A DNA stretch of 64,000 nt from positions 47,991,880 through 48,055,879 of the forward strand of contig CP141132.1 in NCBI GenBank assembly GCA_035236585.1, given 5' to 3'. Under the pieces are notes generated by a model. The model searched no databases, had not been told where the DNA came from, and saw only the letters and a program-made list of their open reading frames with translations. Made by a program: the position numbers and the translations under genes. Positions 1 to 10,863 of this stretch are shown here, piece by piece. Origin of the DNA: Warburgia ugandensis (Eukaryota; Streptophyta; Magnoliopsida; Canellales; Canellaceae). Position 1 is the first letter of the stretch. Every line of letters starts with the position of its first letter.

Positions 1-1994
1 TATTGCTCTCTTTCTAGATATATCTATGTCATAAGCTTAAGGGCCTCTAATGTGATCAATACTTATTCGCCTTCCTTTTCAATCCAAGTTAGTAGTATTT
101 CTCAGACTCAAAGTAATTTCTTCACCTTGTCATGGTAGCCACTAAGGTTTGAAAAACCTTTCACATTGGTTTAGATTACTTCTTATTTTTGCTCCTATCT
201 CAGTTGTTACTATATTTATTGTACTTGTAGCTCTTCCGTGATGTGGCCTAATCAACTGACCTTATACCCTCAAACGACTTAGCCTAACAAGTACTCAAGT
301 CTAAAGACTTATAACATCTTTCTGAGACTATAACTTCAACTACCAACTTATAGATACTAACATACTTGATTAATTAGGGTGGGATACCTTTATTTAGTCA
401 ACAGTACTCAATAATGGTCTTACAATATTTGGTCTTCCAATTTATGATAGCAAGACTTTCATTTGATCCTTGATGGTACCCTTCTTGCTGAAGATAGATA
501 GATGGACAAGTCACTGTACTGGCCTAATTCCTTTTTCAATATAACTTTATTTACTCATGTAGTGGCAAGGTGAGATATCACCAAATTTTCCTTTTTATTA
601 CATCCATTGGTGTTCCTTATAAGCTAATGGATCCGATAAGATTCTAATTACCATAATTGATATAGACATCAAACCACTTGTAGAATTTAATTTCCAGTTG
701 GTCACTATTCCTCTTCGAAAGTTTCTTGTCGCATAATTTCCTGAAATTCTACTCAAAGTCTTAAATCCCATATGCTATATTTCTATTATACTCTTTTTAC
801 AATAAAATCACCAACTCTACTAGTATTATTCCCTCAAATTTGATTGTTTTGATCTTCCCATCGGATTTGTATGTATCTTCATAAAGTCATGATCTTCTTC
901 TTTTTGAATATTCAATATTGAATACTTATAGTTACATCTCTATCTCTTTCTCTCTTTTCTTCAAACTCCTCATTTGGTCTACCTGGATCAATGTCTCTAT
1001 ATGCTTTGTTGCATATATTTGATACTTCATCTATTCCTTTACGTAACATATGTGATAAACTGAATGCTTCTTAGAAATTCTAAATTGTCTTAAGATCATT
1101 GAAATCTTCAATTGCCTATAGCCTCAATAAAATTCATACAATGTCTTAATAATGGTATTGATGTTTTGATTATACTATACTTTTCTTACAAGTTCATGAT
1201 AGGATCAATCTATTATCATAGATCTATCATCCCCAATGTTATCGTCAAAAATCTTTTGACAACTCAGTTGAATTCATTTCCCTATCACATAATATGTCAC
1301 TTGTATACATCTTCGGATTTGTTCCATAATACTCAAGTAGTTATTATTCGATAGCACTTTACTCTTCATAAGACTCCAATTAAGGTATCAAACTTGAGCT
1401 AAGTCCTTCAGGATCCATACCTTTGTGATCTAGCATGAGTCACAGTCATCTCCTAATATCATCTTGCATTCTCATCCCTCTTAGGTTATCATCAAAATTC
1501 TTCTCAAAGTCTATCTTTTACATCTCATATATCACATCCTTGTGATAGTGTACTCATATTCTGATATTCTTTATGATGGTAAGATAGCCATCTAGGTCTT
1601 TTGATTTTTCTCACCTTTGATAAGATTACTTTATTGCAGGTCAACACTATCTACTAACAAGTCCATTAATCATGTCCATTCATTCATTCTCATCATAATC
1701 TGATCCATATATGAGTTTTCATATTTGCACCATCTGCACAACAATCCTTAATCCTTAAGTCATTTTAGACTAGATTTTTGGATAAGGGTTGCACTATCCT
1801 CTGCCTAATTATTTGTTAAACCAAGATGTGTTTCACCTATTTATTTATGGTGAACTGCCTTGGGCATTAATATTGTAATCCTCAAATAGAAGTAGTCATC
1901 TTTACTACTCCTTTTTATACTTCTTCTTTTTGATTTTCTCTATTGTCTATGACCCTTGGACATGCTAGACTGGCTGTGAAAGGATAAAACCTGG
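1..1994 (-). mobile_element. T2 LTR retrotransposon, internal region (partial, non-coding)
   Basis: This stretch aligns along its whole length with 61590-63556, the internal region of the second T2 copy, with small indels. On the minus strand it follows directly from the primer site at 1995-2006, so it is the 5' part of the internal region of a minus-strand element whose remainder lies left of the window. No long ORF exists on either strand, and I see no gag, protease, RT or integrase motif. The short open stretch at 1112-1354 is not preserved as an ORF in the other copy. It is probably a non-autonomous (LARD-like) element that relies on a relative's proteins. Confidence 0.75.
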
Positions 1995-2006
1995 GCTTTG
2001 ATACCA
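1995..2006 (-). other. Primer binding site of T2 copy 1 (tRNA-iMet type)
   Basis: Read on the minus strand, this is tggtatcaaagc, one base off the usual plant initiator-Met primer site tggtatcagagc. It lies 2 nt inside the LTR end at 2009, the normal spacing. The single mismatch fits an aged copy. Confidence 0.8.
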
Positions 2007-2008
2007 AC

Positions 2009-4385
2009 TGTGACGACCCGGGTTTTCCCATGCATTTTTAAATGCAATATCTAATTCCTAAGGCGGGATGCATCTCTATTTGAAAACCATTTTATAAAAA
2101 CCATGCAATGCAGTGGAAAATCTTTAGTTTTAAACTCATTTTAAAAACCCCGAGTGTCATTTGCTTTCACAACAATCAAAGTAGTTGTTGAAAAACCTCA
2201 AAAATCAAAAATCCTCTTCCCTAGGTCTTTCCAGTCACAACACACAGTCCAACTGTAAATTAATACAAATACATGTCCAAAGGGTTGAGAGTTTACTTAC
2301 ATGTATAACTATCTCCTTTTTGATTCACTTGCTCGTAGCACTAATATCTCCTGAGGCGTCGTCTATTTGTGAGTGGAACTATCCTGAAAAATGTTAAGGA
2401 TAGGGTGAGTATATACTATACTCAGCAGGAGCCTATCACTACTAGTTTTATAATGCATGAGATGTTTTAAAATCATATGCTCTTTCAAAACATGTGCATG
2501 TCTGAATACTCAAGTTCAGTATCGATATAAAAATCCATTGTCAAACTGAAATGCTAACGATTTAAAGGATCACATAATCCAAAATCGAAAGTATCATATA
2601 CATATATATCATAACATTATGATATGTTTAAGATGCTTCATTGAATCCAACTCATGGATATCTAGTATGGTATGGTCGACCAACCTCATATCATGCCATA
2701 TGCAATGCAAATAACTCCACAAAACCATAAGGTCCAACTATGCCCACGACCTCCTCGCCGTGTAGTCCCCAGGTACCTGAGGACACTCGGTCATAGCCTC
2801 CACGGGGCCTATGACACGTCGATCCAATGCCGTGACACTAGTGGTAGCCCCCTGTACCACATGCAATCGACGTAGGGATGTTGCCTCTTTTTGGGCATGG
2901 TACCCATCCACCTAATAGTGGAAGAGGCTGGGTGGCCAACCCAGACCCCTCAGCATAGCACCCACGAGCTTGCTAGCCCAAATCACATAAGATCAAACAA
3001 GCAAAAAATCTCTTTTTCAAAACCTGTCCTCTTTGGGTCCCTCACAACTGCCTGGCCCTCGGTACTCTAGCGTCTTTTAGCAACCCTCAAGGACATGCAA
3101 TTTTTGTAAGAACTTAATGCTCACAAATCATGCAATGTATGCAATAGTTTGCAAAACATATCTATGCATAATGCATACGCAATTATTTATAAAACATGTC
3201 TATGCATAAAGCATTTATCACATGCATGCTGAATTAATTTATGCTATTACTTAGGCATTAAGGGTCCATCCCTATGCCTATGGGTGTCCTAAAGTCCTAA
3301 TTGGGCCTTGGTATTATCAGTTTCCCAAAGGTCTAGCGGCCACGCCCCACCATCCTATTCTAAGGGTCATGCTCACCTTTTATTGAGCCTTGATTAGGGA
3401 TTTTATGGTTTGGGTGTGTCCGCGTCGTTGACACGGACACACAGCCTTTTGCGATGACTCAATCAGAGCTCTAGATCACAAGTTATAAGCATTTTGGTGT
3501 CACACGTACATAAGGGCTTTAAGAGTGAAAAGACGTAATGCTAGCGCGCTGCGCGTCATCATCATGCGCTCACTTTTTCTTAAGGAACGAAGAAATCCCG
3601 TCTTGCTAGCGCACTACATGTCTGCGGCATGTGCCTCATCGATCGCATCTGCAGACGCGCCAGGTTTTCCCGCCCGTCCTTCTCTTTTGCGGGCGCGCCC
3701 CCGGACGCGCCTGTTTGGTTTTTCAAATGAGACCGACGTGTTACGTTCCGACTGAACGTTCCATTCGTCTGGGGCACTGAGGCGTCCTCAGGACACCCTG
3801 GTTCGACCCTGTCAAACCAGTGCGGCCTAGGGAACATCCTTAGGTCCTTGGTGAGTCTCCAGGGCTCCATTTTGCATGGTTTTTCTTGCAAAAACCTAGG
3901 GAAATTGATCTTAGAACTACTGTGAAGATGGGTTTTGAGGGATCTTGGGTATACCTGGCTCATTGCTGGGTTTTTCTCCTTGTTTCGCCTTTAGGTCACT
4001 CCTCCACAACAGGTTTTCTTCAACCTTTTGGGCTTCCATTAGAGGCGCCCAAGAGCTCTATTTATAGAGTTATGAGAGGGTTCTAGAGGGGGCTCTCATC
4101 GCCTTTGAATGGCAGTGGAGAAACCTCCAGAATGGCGGTAATTTCTCCTCCAATCACCGCCGTTCTAGAACCCTCTAGGAGGTGGAAGATGAAGGGTGCC
4201 CATATCAAAATGGGCCCCTGTGTTTTGCAGGCTAAATCCGTTTTTGTAAAAATTATAATTTTGCCCCTAAACTTCAAAGGGCCATAACTTGCTCATTTTA
4301 ACTCCATTTTGGGTGATTTTGGTCTCATTGGATTCCTTTTTCTGAGATCACCTAATGGTACTATTTTTAGGACCAAATTTCTGGG
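2009..4385 (-). repeat. T2 5' LTR, copy 1 (outer end lost)
   Basis: It begins tgtgacgacccgggtttt, the same terminus as the T2 LTRs at 57198 and 63571, and stays alignable to 57198-60111 apart from a variable GC-rich core (about 3420-3860). Similarity ends near 4385, before the outer terminus seen at 60111, so the U3 end is missing. A TATA box is on the minus strand at 4059-4066. The right edge abuts a plus-strand T1 LTR that also lacks its outer end, so the two are fused through truncated outer ends. ORFs here, for example 3580-3963, are not conserved. Confidence 0.75.
4059..4066 (-). promoter_or_regulatory. TATA box of T2 LTR copy 1
   Basis: The minus strand reads ctataaatagag, a textbook plant TATA box. 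It lies on the U3 side of the LTR, at the place equivalent to tataaaaag at 59696-59703 in the other copy. Transcription would run toward lower coordinates, into the primer site and internal region. Confidence 0.6.
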
Positions 4386-4488
4386 TTCAGTCAAGGTGAA
4401 TAGTGAAATGACTAAAATGCCCTTATCTTCAAAAACTGATCTTTTCATTGCTTAACTTGGAATTTCAATATTACAAAATTGGAGTCAT
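4386..4488. other. Unassigned junction between T2 and T1 LTRs
   Basis: About 100 bp that I cannot align confidently to either family. It may be diverged U3 sequence of T1 or T2, or filler created when the two LTRs were joined. Confidence 0.4.
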
Positions 4489-4762
4489 TACAATTCCAAC
4501 ACCACTAAGTATACTTGATTCTATGTTCGGACAAATATTGCCTATTATTCTCCAATTTTGGAGTTAAAAGGGCAAAAAGGTCTTTTTACATAAAAGTGGG
4601 GTCCACAAAGTGGGCCAACATTCAAGAAGCACCAATAATTGCTCAATGCATTATTGCTTGTAGTGGAGATTGTAGTGGGAATGGAGAATGCATTAGTAAT
4701 TAAAAATTCTAAAGTAATAAAATATCTTATCAGAAGAAATGATAAAAAAATTCAAATTTGGC

Positions 4763-4770
4763 TATAAATA
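4763..4770 (+). promoter_or_regulatory. TATA box of T1 LTR copy I
   Basis: The sequence gctataaata matches the T1 boxes at 35126 and 44178 and, in antisense, at 54407 and 24334. It lies about 140 bp upstream of the conserved near-palindrome. Confidence 0.6.
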
Positions 4771-4905
4771 TGTCCCAAAAATTTCCAAAAATTTTCACAA
4801 CCTTAACCACAAAATTTCCAAATCTTCCCTAGAATTTCAGCCCTAAATTCCTCTTCATCCCTCCCCAAACTCTCTTTTCCTTATTTCTCTCTCCTCTTTC
4901 TAATT

Positions 4906-4943
4906 GGAACAAGAGACCTAAATTCAATTAGGCACTCTGTTCC
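4906..4943 (+). repeat. Conserved 38-bp near-palindrome in T1 LTR
   Basis: The arms ggaacaagag and ctctgttcc enclose cctaa...ttagg. It recurs at 35281-35318 and 44333-44370, and in antisense at 54231-54268, almost unchanged although the flanks have diverged. Confidence 0.65.
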
Positions 4944-7900
4944 AGGAAGATTCTCATCAATTTCACCATCCATAACATCTTATACTACAGTATATACAAA
5001 AATCTCAAATCAATTTCAAGATCCAACAGTTCCAACAACAGAAAATCACAAAAAGGTGGACAATTAGGCTATATTATTATCAGCCGGTAATTCTCTCAAA
5101 TTGGGCATCAATTATATTGTTTTTCTCTAATCAGGTAGGTGAAACTACTTCCCATACATATATATTATGGTTTAGTGTAATTTTTATTTTTCTGTAATTT
5201 AATTTGAATGAAAAATGGTAAAAATAAAGTAAATACAATAGCCTTCAATTTATGGTGATAGAGAGCTCAGATGGAAATTCTGAGCTTTCCAATCGATCCA
5301 TAAGGGTCCAAAAGCCCTAGGGTACAATTTTCAAGAAAATCTAACAAGGTTTGGACCCTCAATTGAGAGAGATTAGTTTTGCTGGGCCTAGATCAAATCT
5401 GAACCCTAGGAACAGCTGTAAACTTCAATTTAAGATTGTGGAGTCATATGAACTCCAAATTGAGATCGGAAAGAAGCTATGGAAAGCTTGTAATGTCTAG
5501 TTTCTAATGAAGTCATAATATTTTTAAAAATTATTCTGAATTATTCTGTATTTTGGAAATACGTGTCTGATTTCTAAGATCTTCAAGATCTAAGGTGATC
5601 AGATCTTGAAAATTTATTTTAATGATGATATAATATTGTAATAAAGTAATATCTATGGTTAATTTAGATAGATCTAGGATAAATTAGGGGATCTACCCTT
5701 TATGGTAGAAAAACCCTAAAAATACAAAGGGACCCACTTGATCAATGAGATCAAGTATGATCAGATCCTTGGGATGGATTAAAAGGATGATATTATGATG
5801 GAATCTGGTCAGATCATGGATGAAATGTGACAAAATCAAGTGGATATGATTTTTGGATCTTAATGGATTAAAAGCCCTAAAGGTAATTAAAACCCTTAAT
5901 CTAAAGGAAAACACCTAAGATCTAATGGTTGGATCATATTTAAAGGTTTATAATAATTTTAACAAAATTATTTTAATTGTCTTTTATTTGATATAGAACT
6001 ATTAATGTGATTTATGTTGTAAGTTAGAAAGCATGATAGTGTAATCTTTAAATTTTAGTATGATATGCCCTAAATGAGTAATTTATTAGTAGATTTGATT
6101 ATCTTAGGATTATGTTAGTGTAAATTAGGATTTAAATATGATTTCATTATGATAGAAGATGTGTTTCATAACTTAGGATCATGTTAGTTTTATTTCACTA
6201 GCTTAAGTTACATTCATAGAAAGAATGTTAGTATATAGTTGTTAAACTTATATTTGATTTATGCTTTCAAGTTGATGATTTACTTATTGTCAAATTTTAT
6301 TCAATTTTTAAGTAGTTGTTAAGATATAAGGAGCATAAATAACCAAAAATGTAAGCTAACGAAATATAGAAATTCATGGACAACTAAGATGAATGAATGA
6401 TTTTGACTTAATAAGGGCTATAGTTAGTAGGATAATATAAGGAATGATTTATCATTTCCTTGGCCCAAAGTAGGAAAATAATGAACATCCATGGATGACA
6501 TTGTGCATATCCATGAAAATTAATTAAAATCAATTAGAGAAGGGACTTAAGGTAAAGAGCTCATAGGAACCTTGTCAAAGGTTGAGTGAGTACCACTCCA
6601 GTGGACTCTGAACATTGTGGTTATAGGGGGTATACAAGAGCCAAGTGATTTTCCCTCACCTCCCATTGACGTAAGAGAGGTCTAAACTCCTCCTTACATA
6701 AGGGTTGTATTAACCACTTTTTGAGCAGACTTTAACTGGTAAGTACTAGTCATCTTGAAATAAGGAGGAGTTATCTAGTGATAGGAAGAAATAAATTATC
6801 TTCAACCAAGTAAGACACTAAGTGGTTGAATAATAATAAGAACATAAAAAGATAGCAAATTATCTAATCCTAATAAAAATAGTAAGTGAGATAAGGATGA
6901 TCAAACAAGATGAGATCTTGTATGATCAAAAATAAGGAAAAAGAAACATCAATGTAAATTAGATTGTTATGTATGATATATATAGTATTTGTATAGATGA
7001 TATTAAACCCATGGATATATGATATTCAAGGAAGAAATATTCAGATCATCCTATATAAGAATGATCAAAAGACCATATAGTATGTACTCTTGATGAGAAA
7101 AATGACATTATACATATGATTTGATAGATATATGTTGATCGAGACTATGGCAGATTTCAGGGAGTAAGAATACCTTATTGAGGTAGGTGGATTATTAAGA
7201 ATGCCTTTATATGAAGATACATGTCTAATACATGATCTTATGTTTTGAAGTATTGACATGTATGATACCAATATATTAAGGTAAATACCCCAAATTGAAA
7301 TATGATCCAACCAAATGATGAGGAAAATAAGTATTAAATGGTCAAGTTGAGAATTGAGAACAACCCTAAGTGAATAGGAAAGTAGAAAATATTCCAGTCC
7401 TAGATAAACAGACAGATAGTCTGATATGTATAAGTATTTTTTCCATACAAGCTTGGAGGCTTGTGGTTTTGTTTTAAATAGGCATAGGCCTGGGGATGCT
7501 ATGCTAGGAGAGTTAAGAGTGTTTGGCCACCCACTCTCTGAAACTTGATGATATTGAATACTAAGCCTAAGAAAGGCTAAAAATCGGGTGGGGCATTTAT
7601 GGGAAGGCCACCACTGTGACAGCCATGGTCCTCCCATATGGACATGGATATTGTAATTTCTATTGAGAATGGTATAAGTGGATTATTGAACAGTTATCTG
7701 GGCACGTTGTACGGATTAGACTACAAGCATACTAGTCCTTGATTATTTTGCATTATGATGCATATGAAATTGGCATAGTGAAATGCCTTAAGGGATGACA
7801 TGATGAAATGCCAGGTAATTTTATATTACCAATATTTTTCCCAAGAAGAGAAATTCCCTGTATAGTAACTAGCTGAGATACAAATCTCTTATAATGAAAG

Positions 7901-8134
7901 GAGTTGATTAGCTTTGTATAGAAATGATTCTTGATTATTTTTACAATTTTAACAGATTTGTCCTTATACAATATGTATGTATAAAGGTGAACACAAATGA
8001 CAAGGAAATGAGATGTCCTTATAACTAATAGTTATCTATGAATGTGTTTATGATAGAACGAATTATGGAATACTTGAATATTGAGATTATACTATCAATG
8101 ACTTACATTCTTATCCCCTACCAAGCATAGCTTG

Positions 8135-8174
8135 CTGAGATATTGTAAATGTTCGAATGTTTACAATATCTCAG
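8135..8174 (+). repeat. Conserved stem-loop near the T1 LTR 3' end
   Basis: The arms ctgagatattgtaaa and tttacaatatctcag are perfectly complementary over 15 bp around a 10-nt loop. Equivalent hairpins lie at 38505-38531, 47560-47586, 19271-19309 and 50614-50647. It sits about 200 bp upstream of the poly(A)-type aataaa. Confidence 0.7.
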
Positions 8175-8574
8175 ATACAGAGAAGGAGACTTAGGAGCTC
8201 AAGACTTGAAGAACAATTGAAGAATAAGTAATCAGGGTATATCCCTTGAAACATTGTATTGAGAGCATGTATTAAACTTTGAACTTTGTAATTTGGATTG
8301 TATATTTGGACAAGTATTGTAAGGATACAATGGGCTGTGTACTGTGAACCACTGGATGGATCCTGAAGTTTAATAAAAGTATATTCCTTCAATGGAATTT
8401 TATCTTATACAAAATTCTACTTATGTTATCTATGAGGTGGTGACTTAGGTTTTACAAGACAAATTCTAAAGAAAAGAATTTCCGCTGCTTTGGTTTACGA
8501 AATTTTTTTACTCTAAGGGCCCTATCTTTACAAAATGTATTATAAAATGTGTTATAAAAACCCGGGTCGCCACA

Positions 8575-9103
8575 AACACAACACGACACGACTCGTGTAA
8601 CACGATTAAGCAAATATAAAATAAATAATATAGGACAGTTTCAGAAGAACCGTCCTATATTATTGTTATAATATAAGATGGTTCTAGATGAACTGTCCTA
8701 TATTACTATTATAATATAAGACAGTTCTAAATGAACCGTCTTATATTACATTTACAGTTGTAATATAAGATGGTTCTAGATGAATCGTCCTATATTACAT
8801 TTACAGTTGTAATATAAGATAGTTCTAGATGAACTGTCCTATATTTAATATAAGATGATTTTTGAAGAACCGTCCTATATTTTCAACCACATGTTAGATG
8901 GGTCAACGCGATGAATAAATAGGTCGCATGTCAAATAGTTCGACACGATGGGTCACATTGATTAACTTGAACACGACACGATTTTTGGCGTGTCATTTTC
9001 GGGTTGACCTGAAAATGACACAAACACAGTAAGACTCAACCCAAATCGAGTTCTGGTCGTGTTATTGTGTCGTGTCATATTTTGCCACCCCTAATTTTGA
9101 TTT
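8575..9103. mobile_element. MITE-like element with hairpin array (hAT-type right end)
   Basis: This non-coding block has cgacacg-type direct and inverted repeats near both sides (8585-8605 and 8935-9080). It ends at about 9097 in tgccacccct, which read on the minus strand is aggggtggca, resembling the terminal inverted repeat of plant hAT MITEs. No matching left terminus is visible, because the block directly abuts the end of T1 LTR copy I. The middle is the palindrome array listed separately. The assignment is tentative: the palindromes would also fit subterminal repeats of a CACTA element. Confidence 0.45.
8627..8881. repeat. Array of six ~35-bp palindromes
   Basis: Six copies of a palindrome of the type aatataagacggttct / agaaccgtcctatatt lie at about 8627-8661, 8670-8704, 8713-8747, 8762-8796, 8811-8845 and 8847-8881. 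Each can fold into a stem of about 14 bp. Spacers are 1-15 bp, and two of them share tacatttacagttgt. Confidence 0.8.
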
Positions 9104-9375
9104 GTGTATTTTGGACATAAGATGTAATAAGGGGTCTGTGTATGTGAACCACTAGATTGATCCTACAAATTCAATAAAATGAATTTTATGAAAACATATG
9201 TTGTATAAAAAATTATGTATATGTATGTGAGTGAAAATGTAGCATTCGGGTTTTTAGAAAAGAATTTCAAAGAAAATATTTTCACTGCTTAAGTTTTCAA
9301 AATTTTTATAAAATTGACCAGTCACCTTTGAAATTAAATACAGAAAACGTATTTCAAAAATCTGGGTCACCATAG
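9104..9375 (+). repeat. T1-like LTR 3'-end fragment (old)
   Basis: It contains the T1 landmarks in order: ggacaagt-like motif, gtgaaccactagattgatcc, aataaaatgaattttat, a tttcactgctt motif, and the end aaaaatctgggtcaccata. It is far more diverged than copy I. It abuts the remnant of the Athila-like 5' LTR, so it probably marks an old insertion in that LTR. Confidence 0.65.
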
Positions 9376-9495
9376 TTAATCAATTTGAATACAATCCAAT
9401 CCGCTATAAATGTATGAGATTCCTCATGGGATCGACCTCATTTGTGTAAAAATACTACAGTGATTTGTGCACTTGCAAGTAATTTTAAAGCTACA
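9376..9495 (+). repeat. Athila-like copy A, 5' LTR remnant
   Basis: The last 120 bp of this LTR match the end of the 3' LTR at 18130-18252 (shared gagattcctcatgg.atcgacctcatt). The rest was lost to or displaced by the T1-like fragment on the left. It ends ttttaaagctaca just before the primer site. Confidence 0.75.
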
Positions 9496-9504
9496 CCAAG
9501 TTTT

Positions 9505-9522
9505 TAGTGCCATTGTCGGGGA
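9505..9522 (+). other. Primer binding site of copy A (tRNA-Asp type)
   Basis: The sequence tagtgccattgtcgggga resembles the tRNA-Asp-type site tggcgccgttgccgggga of plant Athila/Tat-group gypsy elements. The differences are transitions. The same site, also decayed, is at 33296-33313 in copy B. Confidence 0.75.
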
Positions 9523-10642
9523 ATTACAACGGATTTGTGGTTAGATCTTTATTTAGATTATTTATCTTTAGTCATAGTTTAGGTTGTGTTAGATTAGGAT
9601 TTTTGCATTACATTTGCATATCTTCCTAATTCCTCATACATTGATCCATCTTACTAGTTTTATGCAAGAGAAATTTGGCAAAAGGAGTGACAGTGATCCT
9701 ATGGGCCAAAGCTTCATCAAATTTGATTATTTTTTTAGATTATGTTTTTCTTTTTGAGTGAACTTATAGTGAGGCCTCATTATAACTTGAAATTTCTTCA
9801 TTTCAATTTAAATGGGTTGTATTAAAATAGGGCAAGTGTGTGGAATGGAGACCCACACTTGATCTTCATAGAAAACCCCACTGTAAGTGTTGCATTAGCA
9901 TGGAGGCCCACACTTAATCTTAATCTAGAATAATTCATATAGTTTAGGGCCATTCATCTTATTTGTTGCATCTAAATTTGGGTTGTTGCATTAGTTGAAC
10001 CTATTTAACCTTTGGTTGGATAGCATATAAGTTGCATTAGTTTCCCTTTCCTTCTACTTGCGTGTTTATTACTTTATGGTGGATGTGCAAATTGATAGTA
10101 AGGGCCCCACAGGAGCCCTCATAAGATAAGAACTAGATTTCGTCACTAGATACTTGGCCCATGTATGTAATCAATCAAATTCCTTATATGTTTGTGATCC
10201 CAACCCTTGAATCTTAATTTTAAATCAAGTAGCAAGAGATTTAAGGTTTCGAGCTTGTAGGACCCTTTTTGAAGGAAGAGATCTATTGTCACTCTAGTGG
10301 CTTCTGAGCATCATGGTTATAGTGGGTATGCAAAATTTAAGTAATTTCCCCACACCTTTCATTGATGGTTGTTGAGGTCTAAACTCTTCCTTCCATGAAA
10401 ATTGTATTAACCACTTTAGAGCAGAACCTAGCTAGTAACCAATGGTCATGCCTGGACAAAAAGAGGAGCTATCTAGATTTAGGTCTAAAAACTACTACCC
10501 AACACACTATAAAATATCATGCATCATTTAGATTTAGGACTAGCATTTAGGAGTGCATCATATAGTAAGGGTTTTCAATTTAAAAAAGGTACTCATTCGT
10601 TGTATACAATGATGTGTTTTGTTGTATACAAAGTTGAGCACC
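9523..10642 (+). mobile_element. Athila-like copy A, untranslated leader
   Basis: About 1.1 kb between the primer site and the gag-like start. It aligns block by block with 33314-34453 in copy B, for example agtaagggcccca at 10099 and 34001. There is no ORF. It holds the hairpin at 9833-9861 and the palindromes ttgtatacaa around 10600-10630. Confidence 0.7.
9833..9861 (+). repeat. Leader hairpin of Athila-like copy A
   Basis: The arms caagtgtgtg and acccacacttg lie 328 bp downstream of the first base of the primer site. Copy B has the same hairpin (33620-33648) at 324 bp, with the arms caagtgtggg and cccacacttg perfectly paired. Confidence 0.6.
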
Positions 10643-10862
10643 ATGACCTATCAAACAAGGGATGGAAAACCACCATTGTCCTACTATTTCACTCCTAAGC
10701 CAGTACCTTACGAGGACAGGTGTGAGATAGACCCAAGGTATACTCCTAATCTATCCCATAAAATTGGCACATTTGAAGATAAGATGGATAGGATGATGAG
10801 TTAAATGAATATGTTAGTTGCTTTATAACAAATTATCATGACAAATCCATAGCTTCAGTATA
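10643..10862 (+). pseudogene. Gag-like ORF start, Athila-like copy A (first part)
   Basis: An ATG at 10643 opens a 54-codon stretch ending with a stop at 10802. The same start codon context (ATG ..C TAT CAA) occurs in copy B at 34454. The product is rich in Pro, Tyr and charged residues and has no recognised domain. The reading frame is broken and then split by the LINE at 10864, resuming at about 12319. I infer gag-like from its position after the leader of an Athila-like element, not from a detected domain. Confidence 0.5.
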
Positions 10863-10863
10863 A

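Larger units (their letters stand above)
4489..8574 (+). repeat. T1 LTR, copy I (solo, first ~325 bp missing)
   Basis: From 4489 (ccaacaccactaagta) this follows the T1 LTR at about 34845-38941 in order: TATA box, 38-bp near-palindrome, GATC-rich stretch, GC-richer block near 7570-7740, stem-loop at 8135-8174, poly(A)-type aataaa near 8372, and the terminus cccgggtcgccaca at 8574. Its length (about 4.09 kb) equals the matching part of the intact LTR. No primer site or gag follows, so it is a solo or rearranged LTR. It is clearly older than the 34521 element, with many substitutions and indels. The minus-strand ORF at 7065-7637 overlaps a conserved DNA block and is not taken as a gene. Confidence 0.85.

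Noticed and set aside
3580-3963. 127-codon minus-strand ORF in a T2 LTR
   Set aside because: It lies in the GC-rich core that is replaced in the other T2 copy; no motif and no conservation of the frame.
7065-7637. 190-codon minus-strand ORF, with related shorter ORFs at 37766-38047 and 46724-47101
   Set aside because: It is antisense within T1 LTRs; the copies match because the DNA is repeated, and the frame is broken in the two antisense LTRs. Kept only as a conserved-block finding.
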